DNA of 64,000 nt from JAYKJB01 sp035284745 [NCBI: Candidatus Sericytochromatia bacterium] (GCA_035284745.1 JAYKIL010000008.1:310001-374000); one strand, 5' to 3'. Positions 44,779-53,896 are shown, counted from the stretch's first letter. Numbers and translations are program-made. The notes: a model not told the origin generated them from the sequence alone.

Positions 44779-47196
44779 ATGCCGGATACACGCTTACTTC
44801 AACGGGCATTACAAATCGAAACCCGACACCAATTTTCCAATCTGCGCGGCAAGAGTCAACATTTCGCAGACTTCGTTCTCGAAACGCTGACCCAATGGAT
44901 GCCGCAGATCTCCGCGCACGACCGTGAAGCGCTCACCCCAATCACAACAGCGTTTGCCCGTTATGATCACCTCGAGCCGTTGCTGCGTGCCCGCGCAGTC
45001 GCGGACCTGGCCGCCCTCCTTCCTCGCTGGCAAAAGGACACCCGGGATGAGCGCGAAGATTGGCGGGACAAGTCAGTTCAGTTCATAAAGGGCGTCGGTC
45101 CCCGTGTTGCGGAGCAAATGGCCCGTCTGGGACTTCACACCGTTGACGATCTGTTGCATCACTATCCACGACAGCATTTGGATTACCAAAAAAGAGTTCG
45201 CATCCAGCAACTCGTCGCGGGAAGTAAGGCAACAATTTGGGGAGAAATCAGGCGCGTCGAGGCCTACAATCCACCGCGGGCCTCGTCAGTCAGCATCCTG
45301 ACAGTGTACGTGAGTGACGGCAGTGGAACCGTCGCAGCACGTTGGTTTGGGCGCAAAGGAAATAAATTCCAACTCGATCGGCAAAAAGCGCGATTCCCGG
45401 TGGGAGGAACGCTGCTGCTGAGCGGGGAACCCAAAATTGATAATTTCAGCAAAAAGCTCATCTTCGACCGTCCGGAAGTTGAATTACTGGGGGCGTGCGA
45501 TGACGAAATGGGACAAAGCCTTCACGTAGGGCGCATTGTGCCGGTATACGATCTGACCGAAGGACTCCAGGCAAAAGTTCTGCGCAAAGCGATGCGGGTG
45601 GCCTTAGATTCATATCTCCCGTTGGTTCGCGACAGTCTCCCGGCCGTCTGGCGCGAATCTTTGGCGCAAGGGCCCAGCGAAAAAGCCCTTCACCTGATGC
45701 CTCTCAAAAAAGCGCTCGAACAAATTCATTTTCCTGAATCGCCCAAGGAGGCAGCCGCCGCGCGGATCAGACTCGCCTTCGATGAGCTTTTTTGGATGCA
45801 ATTGGGCCTGGCCTGGCGGCGCGCGCAACTGCAATCGGAAGCACAGGCCCTCCAACTTCCGCCGGCGGGGGAACTGGTCGACCGCCTGCGCGCACTCTTG
45901 CCATTCGCGTTAACCCACGCCCAAGAACGTGTTTTCCGCGAGATCCAGGCGGACCTCGCAGCGGCGACGCCCATGAACCGTCTCGTACAGGGGGATGTGG
46001 GCAGCGGAAAAACAATCGTCGCACTGCTCACCCTGTTGGTGGCCGTCGAAAATGGATATCAAGGGGCCATGATGGCGCCCACCGAAATACTGGCGGAGCA
46101 GCACTACAATAAACTCCGTGAATGGGTCGAGGCATTGGGTCTCAAGGTCGCGTTGCTCACAGGACGTCAGGGGCGAAAAGAACGCCAGGCAACATTGAGG
46201 GCCATCGAAAACCACGCCATTCATATCGTGGTGGGAACCCATGCGCTCATCCAAGAGAAAGTGAATTTCGCGCGTCTCGGATTGGTCGTCATTGATGAAC
46301 AACATCGTTTCGGCGTGCGCCAGCGAGCGATGTTGAAAGAGAAAGGAACGAATCCCGAGGTTCTCGTGATGACGGCCACTCCCATTCCTCGGACGCTGGC
46401 ACTCACGCTTCATGGTGATCTTGATGTATCCATCATTGATGAACTACCGCCGGGGCGAAAACCTGTCGCGACCCATTGGGCTCGAACCAACCGCGAACAG
46501 AGGGACGTGTGGGAGGCCGTGCGCCACGAAGTGCAACAAGGTCGTCAATGCTACGTGGTTTACCCTTTGATCGACGAAACCGAAAAACTCGAGACCGTCA
46601 AAGCAGCCACCGCCGAGAGTGAACGACTGGCCAGCGAAATTTTTCCTGAGTTCAAAGTCGCCCTGTTGCATGGCCAGATGACTCCAGAACAAAAAGACTG
46701 CATTATGGCCGCTTTCCGTTCCCGTCAGGCGGATATTTTGGTCAGCACAACCGTCATCGAAGTGGGAGTGGATGTACCCAACGCGTCCGTAATGGTCATA
46801 GAGAACGCAGAACGTTTTGGGTTGAGCCAGTTACATCAACTGCGAGGCAGGGTCGGGAGAGGCGCGAATCAGTCATTTTGCTTTCTCATTTCGTCCAATC
46901 GTTCCGAGACAACAGCCCAGCGACTTGGCATCATGGCTGCGACCAATGATGGCTTCGTCATCGCGGAACAAGACCTTGTTCTGCGTGGCCCTGGCGAATT
47001 TCTCGGTACACGCCAAAGTGGACTCCCAGATTTGAAGGCAGCTGACTTGATACAAGACACACTTTTGCTTGAACGTGCGCGTGATACCGCGCGGGCGATG
47101 GTGTCGAGCGACCCCAATCTAGAACAGTATCCTTTGCTCAAGGCGGATCTTTACCGCTATTTTCGAGCCAATCTCTCATTTTTGGAGGTCGGCTGA
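44779..47196 (+). CDS. recG: ATP-dependent DNA helicase RecG
   Basis: A branch-migrating helicase that reverses stalled forks and processes Holliday junctions. The 805-residue protein has an N-terminal extension of about 95 residues, the wedge/OB domain (IKGVGPRVAEQM...DDLLHHYPRQHLDY) and the SF2 core. Core motifs are Walker A GDVGSGKTIVA, DEQH in VIDEQHRFGVRQR, TATPIPRTLAL and QLRGRVGRG. The TGA overlaps the next ATG by one base. Confidence 0.96.
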   Translation: MPDTRLLQRALQIETRHQFSNLRGKSQHFADFVLETLTQWMPQISAHDREALTPITTAFARYDHLEPLLRARAVADLAALLPRWQKDTRDEREDWRDKSVQFIKGVGPRVAEQMARLGLHTVDDLLHHYPRQHLDYQKRVRIQQLVAGSKATIWGEIRRVEAYNPPRASSVSILTVYVSDGSGTVAARWFGRKGNKFQLDRQKARFPVGGTLLLSGEPKIDNFSKKLIFDRPEVELLGACDDEMGQSLHVGRIVPVYDLTEGLQAKVLRKAMRVALDSYLPLVRDSLPAVWRESLAQGPSEKALHLMPLKKALEQIHFPESPKEAAAARIRLAFDELFWMQLGLAWRRAQLQSEAQALQLPPAGELVDRLRALLPFALTHAQERVFREIQADLAAATPMNRLVQGDVGSGKTIVALLTLLVAVENGYQGAMMAPTEILAEQHYNKLREWVEALGLKVALLTGRQGRKERQATLRAIENHAIHIVVGTHALIQEKVNFARLGLVVIDEQHRFGVRQRAMLKEKGTNPEVLVMTATPIPRTLALTLHGDLDVSIIDELPPGRKPVATHWARTNREQRDVWEAVRHEVQQGRQCYVVYPLIDETEKLETVKAATAESERLASEIFPEFKVALLHGQMTPEQKDCIMAAFRSRQADILVSTTVIEVGVDVPNASVMVIENAERFGLSQLHQLRGRVGRGANQSFCFLISSNRSETTAQRLGIMAATNDGFVIAEQDLVLRGPGEFLGTRQSGLPDLKAADLIQDTLLLERARDTARAMVSSDPNLEQYPLLKADLYRYFRANLSFLEVG

Positions 47197-48035
47197 TGTG
47201 GCTCGTATGCGACGATCGATGGGGCTTTCGTCTGCAACACCTTCATATTCCGTGCCCATCGCTGTCCGCGTCGTTAAGAATTTTGCACCTCTCCGATGCG
47301 CACATCATGCCTCGAGACACTGCAAAATGCGAGTTCATTCGCCGCATCACGGATGATGACTACGATTTAATTTGTTTCACCGGGGATGTCGCGGAGGTTC
47401 CCGAGACGGAGGCATTGATACCCGACCTTTTGAGTCGGCCCCCGCGCCTTGGCGCCTATATCGTTCTGGGAAACCACGACCATTTGCGACAACCTTGGGC
47501 GGTGATGCTGGAGGAATTTATCACCCAAAAATATACGGGAAAAGGGCAACGTTCCCTGGTGGCAGAGCAAAAAGCCCGTTACGAAGCGCAGGGACGCTGG
47601 CGCGTCTTGGTGAATGAAGCCGTCACCCACCGTGTGGACGAGCAGACGGTCACCATCGTGGGAATTGACGATCCGATGACAGGGGGGGGCGACTTAGCCC
47701 TTGCAATGCGGGGCATCAAACGGTCCGACTGCCTCATTGGACTGGTGCACGTGCCCACAGACCTGGCTTCATTTTCCCAGCGCAGTTTTCACCTCGTGTT
47801 AAGCGGACACACTCACGGAGGTCAGGTGCGTTTTCCAGGCATCGGCGCCCTCACCACTCAGTGTGACCTGCCGCGTTCTTTGGCTCGAGGCCTGCACTGG
47901 AATGAACGGACCGCAGTACACATCAGCGAGGGACTGGGCGCCGGCCCGCTCATTCGACTTCGAATGAACTGCCCACCGCGCGCCCACGTCATCACGCTGG
48001 GCCCTGCCCACGTGGGAGGAAAGGGAACGCTTTGA
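47196..48035 (+). CDS. Metallophosphoesterase
   Basis: The 279-residue protein has the calcineurin-like motifs in order: LHLSDAHI (D-x-H), FTGDVAE (GD), LGNHDHL (GNHD), and SGHTHGGQVRFPG (GHTH). The pattern resembles the YkuE/YaeI group of membrane-associated phosphoesterases, some of which act on UDP-diacylglucosamine or other lipids. No signal peptide is evident. It sits between recG and mtnA with overlapping codons on both sides. Confidence 0.88.
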   Translation: MWLVCDDRWGFRLQHLHIPCPSLSASLRILHLSDAHIMPRDTAKCEFIRRITDDDYDLICFTGDVAEVPETEALIPDLLSRPPRLGAYIVLGNHDHLRQPWAVMLEEFITQKYTGKGQRSLVAEQKARYEAQGRWRVLVNEAVTHRVDEQTVTIVGIDDPMTGGGDLALAMRGIKRSDCLIGLVHVPTDLASFSQRSFHLVLSGHTHGGQVRFPGIGALTTQCDLPRSLARGLHWNERTAVHISEGLGAGPLIRLRMNCPPRAHVITLGPAHVGGKGTL

Positions 48036-49087
48036 AAAATTTACAAACCATGCGTTGGGAGGGTCACTGCCTCGCTTTAATCGACCAAACCCGTCTCCCC
48101 CACGAAGAGAGTTGGGTCGAATGCCACACCGCTGAAGCAGTGGCCGATGCCATCGCCCGAATGGTGGTACGCGGAGCACCCGCCATCGGAGTAGCGGCGG
48201 CCTTCGGGCTTGCTCTGGCCGCCCAGAAAGTCTGTGACGAAACGCGCGAGAACGCTTGGAGAAGCATCACACAAGCGGCCCGCGGACTGAGACAGGCGCG
48301 CCCGACGGCGGTTAATCTGTCGTGGGCCGTAGATCGTCTGCTAAAGCGCCTCGCGGCGATACCGGGAGAGGGTGCTCAACTGGCATCAGGGGCTCTCTCA
48401 GAAGCCAAAGCGGTTTATGAACACGATGCGCGAATCAATCGTCTCATCGGCCATTTTGGGCTTGAGGTCATCCCCGATGGTTCCCAAGTGCTCACGCATT
48501 GCAACGCGGGAGCGCTTGCCACCGCTGATTATGGCACGGCACTGGGCATTCTACGGGCAGCACGGGAGGCCGGCCGTCGTTTACACGTGTGGGTCGATGA
48601 AACCCGCCCTTACTGGCAGGGGGCTCGACTCACTGCCTGGGAATTGGTAAACATGGGGATCGATGCCACCCTGATATGCGACAACATGGCCGGCCATTTT
48701 ATGAAGCTCGGACGCATTGACCGGGTCATCGTCGGGGCGGATCGCATTGCGTTGAACGGGGACACGGCCAACAAAATTGGCACCTACACCCTTGGCGTTC
48801 TTGCCGCGGCACACGAAATCCCGTTGTTCGTCGCGGCCCCCCTTTCAACCATCGACCCCACATGCGCCCACGGCGATTCAATTCCGATCGAAGAACGCCC
48901 CACGGAAGAACTCACCCACGTTCATGGCAAGAGAGTGGCAGCCAACGGCATCGCCGTTGCAAACCCAGGTTTTGATGTAACCCCTGCCCGATACATAACA
49001 GGAATTGTCACCGAAATCGGAGTGCTTTCCCCCCCCTTCGAGCCCGCCATCACCTCCGCATTGAAGGCTCAACATACGCTGGCGTAG
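48032..49087 (+). CDS. mtnA: S-methyl-5-thioribose-1-phosphate isomerase
   Basis: The methionine-salvage enzyme that converts methylthioribose-1-P to methylthioribulose-1-P. The 351-residue protein shows VVRGAPAIGVAAAFG, the active-site Cys in LTHCNAGALATADYGTA, ETRPYWQGARLTAWEL, and the catalytic Asp in GADRIALNGDTANKIGTY. The start TTG 48032 overlaps the phosphoesterase stop by four bases. No other salvage gene lies in the window. The eIF2B-like family also includes ribose-1,5-bisphosphate isomerases, but the motifs favour MtnA. Confidence 0.93.
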   Translation: MKNLQTMRWEGHCLALIDQTRLPHEESWVECHTAEAVADAIARMVVRGAPAIGVAAAFGLALAAQKVCDETRENAWRSITQAARGLRQARPTAVNLSWAVDRLLKRLAAIPGEGAQLASGALSEAKAVYEHDARINRLIGHFGLEVIPDGSQVLTHCNAGALATADYGTALGILRAAREAGRRLHVWVDETRPYWQGARLTAWELVNMGIDATLICDNMAGHFMKLGRIDRVIVGADRIALNGDTANKIGTYTLGVLAAAHEIPLFVAAPLSTIDPTCAHGDSIPIEERPTEELTHVHGKRVAANGIAVANPGFDVTPARYITGIVTEIGVLSPPFEPAITSALKAQHTLA

Positions 49088-49098
49088 CGCAGAAAGAA

Positions 49099-50130
49099 TT
49101 ACTTCGCGCAGACGAGGCGTTGGTAGACCTCCACATATTTCCGAGTCATGGCCTCCACGGAATAGTGTCTAAGGGCGTGCGCGCGACACTCAGCCCGGGA
49201 GATGGCGCTCATCCGCTGTGCCGCGCGGGCAAAATCCTCGTTCGCGGCGTCGCGTCCAACCACTTCACCCACCTGCCCCGAAACAACAATTTCTCGCACG
49301 GCCCCCCAGTCGGTCGCCAGCACGGGCGTCCCCACGGCCATCGCTTCAATCATTACCAGGCCGAAGGGTTCTGGCCAGCAAATCGGAAATAACAGAGCCC
49401 GGGCACCCGCGAGAAATGACCATTTGCGTGTGCCACCGAGTTCCCCGATGTAGCGCCTACTTTTTCCATTGAGCCAAGGCAAGACTTCTGTTCTATAGAA
49501 CTCAGGGTTCTGGTGAGTCGGCCCCGCCATCAGCAAAGGCCAGTCAAATTCAGCAGCAAGGCGCGCTGCCCGGTCGGCCCCCTTGGCAGCATCGAGGCGG
49601 CCCAAAAAGGCAAAATAGTCGCCATTGCCCGAAGAGAACGGTAGACCCCAGGGGTCGACACCATTGGGCACCACGGCACAGATGTTCATTCCCATCAATC
49701 GCTGGGCGTGAGACTGACTGAGTGCGACCAACGGATGCGCCGAATGTCCCCGGTAGGCTTCACGTCGCTCGGGGGTCGCGTCATTATGAACGGTTGTCAG
49801 CACAGGCACCGGCGATGACGATAAACATTCAATACCAGCCAATTTGGTATGGTCATGCAAGATGTCAAAGTGGTGCGCCTCCGCCAACGCAAACTCCACG
49901 TGGCGACGCTCACACACCTCTAAGTTTTGTCGGTCTAGCCCCGCGGTTCCGAGTGATCTTGGGAAGAGGCTGCGCAGACGCGAAGCGCGTGAGTCCCCAC
50001 TGGCGTAGAGGGTGACACTGTGCCCCAGGCTTTCAAGTCCCCTGGCCAAACCATCGACCACACGCTCTGTACCGCCGTAACCCGTGGGCGGTATCGGAAA
50101 ACTCAGTGGCGCAATCAAGGCGATTCTCAA
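49099..50130 (-). CDS. Glycosyltransferase family 4
   Basis: A 343-residue GT-B glycosyltransferase. TTG 50130 is chosen because GGAGG lies six bases upstream and RIALIAPLSFPIPPTGYGG is the expected N-terminal strand and loop. The C-terminal donor site has the family motif PEPFGLVMIEAMAVGTPVLA (E-x7-E). The sequence resembles GT4 enzymes that use UDP- or GDP-sugars; the acceptor is unknown. It diverges from the GT20 gene and may belong to the same sugar pathway. Confidence 0.87.
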   Translation of the reverse strand: MRIALIAPLSFPIPPTGYGGTERVVDGLARGLESLGHSVTLYASGDSRASRLRSLFPRSLGTAGLDRQNLEVCERRHVEFALAEAHHFDILHDHTKLAGIECLSSSPVPVLTTVHNDATPERREAYRGHSAHPLVALSQSHAQRLMGMNICAVVPNGVDPWGLPFSSGNGDYFAFLGRLDAAKGADRAARLAAEFDWPLLMAGPTHQNPEFYRTEVLPWLNGKSRRYIGELGGTRKWSFLAGARALLFPICWPEPFGLVMIEAMAVGTPVLATDWGAVREIVVSGQVGEVVGRDAANEDFARAAQRMSAISRAECRAHALRHYSVEAMTRKYVEVYQRLVCAK

Positions 50131-50302
50131 GTGAGACCTCCGCGAAAAGCACTCACGCAAACCTTTCCAAAAGGTATGCGGCAACTCCCCTTGGTCAAAC
50201 ACTCAAGCCTGCCTTGAGGCCAAGAAAACAGCGTGCTAGTCTCGCCCCCTGACACCCAAGTTAAGGCAGACATTCTTTGGCGTGTCAGCCGGAGGAGGTT
50301 TC

Positions 50303-51910
50303 ATGAGCCAGGCAGCTCGACATCTCAGGCCCGGCGGCCCCGACCCGTGCATCACGGCGACCCGGCGGCAATTAGCCGCTGCGCGCGAAGTTTGTCGCGA
50401 CAAACTCGGCAACCATCAGGTCTGGCTCGCCTCAAACCGGGGTCCGGTTGAACTCTTTCAGGACAATGAGCAGACCCTGCAACGAAAGGGGCACGGGGGA
50501 ATGGCGAGCGCGCTGCGCGCGTTCGGACAGGTTACTTCGGTCTGCTGGGTCGCCTGTGCAATGAACTCAACCGAACGACAAGCGATGCGCGCACGGGGGG
50601 GGAATCTGAGAATTTCAGGCCCCGACAGCTGTATTGACCTGAGCCTCGTCACCCCTAAACAAGAAGAATACGCTCGATATTACGATGTCATTGCCAATGG
50701 GGTTTTGTGGCTTCTCCAACACCAAGCGAATCACGCCCCGACGCATCCCACCTTTGACGACACGCTATGGAAAGCCTGGCAATGGGGCTACGAGCGAGTC
50801 AATCAGCTTTTTTCTGAGCATTTACGGGCCAGCGTTCGCCGCTCAGGGCAGCCCCCTGTTTTCCTGGTGCAGGACTACCATCTCTATCTGCTTCCCGGCC
50901 TTCTTCGCGATGGTTTCCCAGACGCCCCCATTCTTCATTTCACCCACATCCCGTGGCCCGGGCCCGATACGTGGCGCCAACTGCCACGGGATATCCGTAA
51001 TGCTATTTTCTCTCAGATGCTAAAGTCGGACCTCATTGGGTTTCACGCCACGCGTTATATCAAAAATTTTCTCCATGGCTGTGAAGAGTTGCTTGGGCTT
51101 CCGGTGGATAGGAAGCAAAACTTGGTAAAGGCTCACGGTCGTTGGGTTCGGGTCAGAGCCTACCCCATTTCCGTTGACCCTTGTGCATTGAAGCGGCACG
51201 CCGAGAGTCCGGAGGTTCTTCAGGCCCAAGCGCAACTGTGCCGCCATGAACGAGAAAAACTGATAGTGGTCATCGCGCGCACGGACCCGAGTAAAAACTT
51301 GGTGCGAACTTTGCGCGGTTACGACTATTTTTTGACGCAATCCCCTGAGTGGCGCACCCGCGTTCGGCTCGTCGCCTTACTGCCTCTGTCCCGCCAAAGC
51401 AACGAACTCTATCGCGACTATGGCGAGGAATTATGCAAGATGGCAGAGCGCATCAATAACACATGGAAACAAGGCACATGGAGGCCGTTGCACCTCTGGC
51501 TCGAGCATAACTACGAACAAGGCATTGCGCTGTTGAAAAACTATGATGTGCTGGTCGTGAATTCGCTGTCCGATGGGATGAACCTCGTTGCCAAGGAAGG
51601 TCCCGTTATTAACGCGTGCTCCGGCGCGCTGATCCTCTCAGAAAACACCGGAGCATACCAAGAACTGAAAGACGCGTGCCACGTGATCAACCCCTTTGAT
51701 ATCCAAGGGTTCTGCGAAGCACTGAACGAAGCACTCAGTGAACACCCGGCGAAACGCCAATGGGCTCAGGACAGGCAACGCCAAACCATCTCAGAAAGCA
51801 CCATATACCGTTGGATACAAGAGCAACTCGATGAGTTATTGACCCCCGTCACGCGCGAATGCCGCGCCCTGCAGCCTTCGCGGGATCCATTCCGTTCCCG
51901 CAGCGATTGA
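50303..51910 (+). CDS. GT20 glycosyltransferase (trehalose-6-phosphate synthase-like)
   Basis: A 535-residue GT-B enzyme; ATG 50303 follows GGAGGAGG. OtsA-type landmarks are the N-terminal loop ASNRGPVE...GHGGMASAL, the acceptor-site Trp in NGVLWLLQH, VQDYHLYLLPG, HIPWPGPDTW, the UDP-phosphate-binding Arg and Lys in IARTDPSKNLVR, and SDGMNLVAKEG with its donor-site acid. The RTDPSKN form differs from the RxDYxKG of E. coli OtsA, so the product may be trehalose-6-P, glucosylglycerol-P or a related phosphoglycoside. There is no HAD-type OtsB domain. The next gene, 14 bp away, is a phosphatase-like candidate for the second step. Confidence 0.85.
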   Translation: MSQAARHLRPGGPDPCITATRRQLAAAREVCRDKLGNHQVWLASNRGPVELFQDNEQTLQRKGHGGMASALRAFGQVTSVCWVACAMNSTERQAMRARGGNLRISGPDSCIDLSLVTPKQEEYARYYDVIANGVLWLLQHQANHAPTHPTFDDTLWKAWQWGYERVNQLFSEHLRASVRRSGQPPVFLVQDYHLYLLPGLLRDGFPDAPILHFTHIPWPGPDTWRQLPRDIRNAIFSQMLKSDLIGFHATRYIKNFLHGCEELLGLPVDRKQNLVKAHGRWVRVRAYPISVDPCALKRHAESPEVLQAQAQLCRHEREKLIVVIARTDPSKNLVRTLRGYDYFLTQSPEWRTRVRLVALLPLSRQSNELYRDYGEELCKMAERINNTWKQGTWRPLHLWLEHNYEQGIALLKNYDVLVVNSLSDGMNLVAKEGPVINACSGALILSENTGAYQELKDACHVINPFDIQGFCEALNEALSEHPAKRQWAQDRQRQTISESTIYRWIQEQLDELLTPVTRECRALQPSRDPFRSRSD

Positions 51911-51924
51911 GAGGAGCCCGCCCA

Positions 51925-52812
51925 ATGGCCCGAAAAACAACCCAAGCGATGTTCGGTGAATCCAGCCAATCCGGTCTGACGCCCCGTCGCCCTTTCCTCG
52001 GACTCGATTTACCGGAGGAATTACATCCGTCCCTGATCAACCGAATTCTCCAGCTTCGCTTGGCAGGCAGAGACCTGAGCCACACCCGAGAAGCCAATTT
52101 AAAAGCGATCGAACAGTTGATGGCCGGGCATCATTTTTACACGCTCAATCTGACAGTCGTGGAAAAATTACTCTCCCAAGGGAGCTTGGACAGCCTCGAG
52201 GTTCTCGCGCAGGTGGCATCACGAACAGGATGCAGCCGCGACCCTGCCATCACGCGCGGTCCCAACTACATCAATCCCAGAGCTTGCCTTTACGGACTCT
52301 GGGAGGCGGCTCAAATGCTTCACCACATCAGAGACATCCAAGGCACCGTGGTTTTTGGGAGCGGCCACCCTGGAACGATGCTCGGAGCCTACAATCGCCT
52401 CGCAGACTACCTGCGGAGTTATGGATGCTCAACCCCTACGGCCGGCGCCGGGGCTGAAGTTGAACAAGATTGGTATCTGGACTTTATTGGGGCTGTGGCC
52501 TGCGTGAGCGATACGTGCAACGTGCACCACACCCACATGACCCGCGCGATGGAAATATTTTTGGAACAATTGGAATCGCCGCCAGACCTTGCCATCGCGG
52601 ATCATGGATTTGCCGCCGCCTGCATCAACCGAGACATTCCTTGCATCACCGCGATGGACACCAACGACCCGGCGCTGGCCGTAGCGGCTGAGGCGGGCGC
52701 CGAATTTATTCTAGTGCCGATGAATGACAATATGCCAAATCAACAAATGAACGGCTTGGCCGATTTGTACATCTCTTTGATCACCCTGGTTGATGCACAA
52801 AAAACCTATTAG
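51925..52812 (+). CDS. Phosphatase-like protein paired with the GT20 enzyme
   Basis: A 295-residue soluble protein; ATG 51925 lies eight bases after GAGGAG. Conserved-looking motifs are FGSGHPGTMLGAYN, CNVHHTHMTRAME, DLAIADHGFAAACI and AMDTNDPALAVAAEAG, rich in His and Asp as in a metal-dependent phosphatase. From memory it resembles a family labelled only 'phosphatase' in actinomycetes. It is not HAD-like, since no DxDxT is present. The tight spacing after the GT20 gene suggests it removes the phosphate from that enzyme's product. Function is inference. Confidence 0.6.
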   Translation: MARKTTQAMFGESSQSGLTPRRPFLGLDLPEELHPSLINRILQLRLAGRDLSHTREANLKAIEQLMAGHHFYTLNLTVVEKLLSQGSLDSLEVLAQVASRTGCSRDPAITRGPNYINPRACLYGLWEAAQMLHHIRDIQGTVVFGSGHPGTMLGAYNRLADYLRSYGCSTPTAGAGAEVEQDWYLDFIGAVACVSDTCNVHHTHMTRAMEIFLEQLESPPDLAIADHGFAAACINRDIPCITAMDTNDPALAVAAEAGAEFILVPMNDNMPNQQMNGLADLYISLITLVDAQKTY

Positions 52813-52830
52813 TTTTACAGGCGATGAGAC

Positions 52831-52859
52831 TGGCAAAATTAAATCATCCCGTGTATAGT
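52831..52859 (+). promoter_or_regulatory. Promoter of tRNA-Asp
   Basis: TGGCAA (52831-52836), a 17-base spacer and TATAGT (52854-52859) fit a sigma-70-type promoter 21 bases before the tRNA. Confidence 0.5.
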
Positions 52860-52880
52860 TGAAAAAGCTCTTAGAGCGCT

Positions 52881-52954
52881 GGGGTTGTAGCTCAGTTGGT
52901 TAGAGTGCCTGCCTGTCACGTAGGAGGTCGCGGGTTCGAGCCCCGTCAGCCCCG
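52881..52954 (+). tRNA. tRNA-Asp (anticodon GTC)
   Basis: A complete 74-base cloverleaf. The 7-bp acceptor stem is 52881-52887 with 52947-52953, with discriminator G at 52954. The D arm is TAGCTCAGTTGGTTAGA, and the anticodon loop CTGTCAC has GTC at 52915-52917. The T arm is GCGGGTTCGAGCCCCGT. G73 and anticodon GUC agree with Asp identity. CCA is not encoded. Confidence 0.97.
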
Positions 52955-52961
52955 CTCTTTT

Positions 52962-52992
52962 AAACAGCCTGCTTCGCAGGCTGTTTTTTTTG
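52962..52992 (+). terminator. Rho-independent terminator of tRNA-Asp
   Basis: ACAGCCTG (52964-52971) pairs with CAGGCTGT (52977-52984) and is followed by a run of eight T. It is a strong intrinsic terminator eight bases after the tRNA. Confidence 0.93.
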
Positions 52993-53248
52993 TTTTCTTT
53001 ACAGAACAGTGGTTATATGTTTAAATAACTATACAATTGACAGTCTTGCTCGTATTGAATTTTTTTTGACAAACCCTTTGTCCTCCAAGACGAAAGCACT
53101 ACTGCATTCAAGACTGCGGTCAAGTCGGACGAAAGTACATTGAGTCGGTTCCGGCACTTCCTTTTGAAGTGTAGCGGAAAGAGGGCCCGTCTTGCCGCCT
53201 CTCGTGCGTTGAAACAGCAAAACGTGCGAATTCATAAGAAAGGATGCT
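52993..53248 (+). other. AT-rich gap and possible structured leader
   Basis: The first 80 bases are markedly AT-rich and contain TTGACA at 53037-53042, without a well-spaced -10. From about 53085 the sequence is GC-richer. It contains two GACGAAAG-(C/T)AC repeats (near 53094 and 53129) and hairpins such as CACTTC/GAAGTG (53155-53171). It precedes a 60-codon frame and may be its leader. A leftward frame here has no SD or conserved sequence. Confidence 0.35.
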
Positions 53249-53431
53249 ATGACCTTCCACGCTGTCAACGGAGACAGACCAGGGTTCACGCGCACCGGAT
53301 TAGGGCTTGATGACATCGAAAACGCCGCTCCCGTTCGCGTCAACAAAGGGGACAGGGGATTCTCTGACCAATCAGAGGCTCGTGTGTTCCATATTGGTCA
53401 ATCCCACAGGGAAAATCCCCGGCGTCACTAG
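53249..53431 (+). CDS. Small protein of 60 residues with own terminator
   Basis: ATG 53249 is preceded by AAAGGA four bases away. The 60-residue product (MTFHAVNGDRPGFTRTGLGL at the start) is hydrophilic, rich in Arg, Gly and Asn, and has no membrane segment or Cys. A strong terminator begins nine bases after the TAG. The unit could equally be a non-coding RNA that happens to contain this frame. I recognise no family. Confidence 0.45.
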   Translation: MTFHAVNGDRPGFTRTGLGLDDIENAAPVRVNKGDRGFSDQSEARVFHIGQSHRENPRRH

Positions 53432-53439
53432 TACAGATT

Positions 53440-53465
53440 GCCCGGTCCAATGGACCGGGCTTTTT
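53440..53465 (+). terminator. Rho-independent terminator after the small gene
   Basis: GCCCGGTCC (53440-53448) pairs perfectly with GGACCGGGC (53452-53460) around a three-base loop, followed by five T. Confidence 0.9.
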
Positions 53466-53550
53466 GTCAATTAAAGGTCGCTCATTGACCCACAAGCTCC
53501 CTTTGCATAGAGTGCAAGAAGAAAGGTCCGAGGGGGAGAGGAGGGGGCTT

Positions 53551-53829
53551 GTGGAGTTGTCTACCAGTTACTTTGCCACCTGCACCAAGGCAGAACTCAT
53601 CTTGCTCGAAGACCTCGCCCAAGAGCACCAGCAAAAACTGCGGGTCAAACACATTGAAACGCCTCACGCTCTGCAAATTGTGATCGAGACTGAAAGCGAA
53701 CAACTGCGCGACTTTATATATTTTATGTTGCAGCGTCTCCGTCAACAGCAACGAAGTCTTGAGCGCACGTATGGCCCATTGTTTGGCGAATATCCTGCCC
53801 GCCGATCCACACCGCCGCCGGCGGCATAG
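53551..53829 (+). CDS. Small protein of unknown function
   Basis: A 92-residue protein. GTG 53551 is favoured because GAGAGGAGG lies immediately upstream; the frame also extends to 53464, but that part begins inside the preceding terminator. The core (FATCTKAELILLEDLAQEHQ...ALQIVIETESEQLRDFIY) looks like an alpha/beta fold with a long C-terminal helix (FMLQRLRQQQRSLERTYG). No family is recognised. Confidence 0.6.
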   Translation: MELSTSYFATCTKAELILLEDLAQEHQQKLRVKHIETPHALQIVIETESEQLRDFIYFMLQRLRQQQRSLERTYGPLFGEYPARRSTPPPAA

Positions 53830-53848
53830 GGCCGCAGTCATTCCGCGG

Positions 53849-53854
53849 TATAAT
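53849..53854 (+). promoter_or_regulatory. -10 box upstream of the TPR-like gene
   Basis: A consensus TATAAT lies 42 bases before the ATG at 53897. The -35 region is not recognisable. Confidence 0.45.
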
Positions 53855-53896
53855 GCCTCTAGCGTTTAGTTCTGCTAAGAGAAAGAGGCCAAGGGA

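Noticed and set aside
53029-53346. Leftward frame of 105 codons after tRNA-Asp
   Set aside because: It has no SD, covers the AT-rich promoter-like region, and is opposite an SD-preceded rightward frame with its own terminator.
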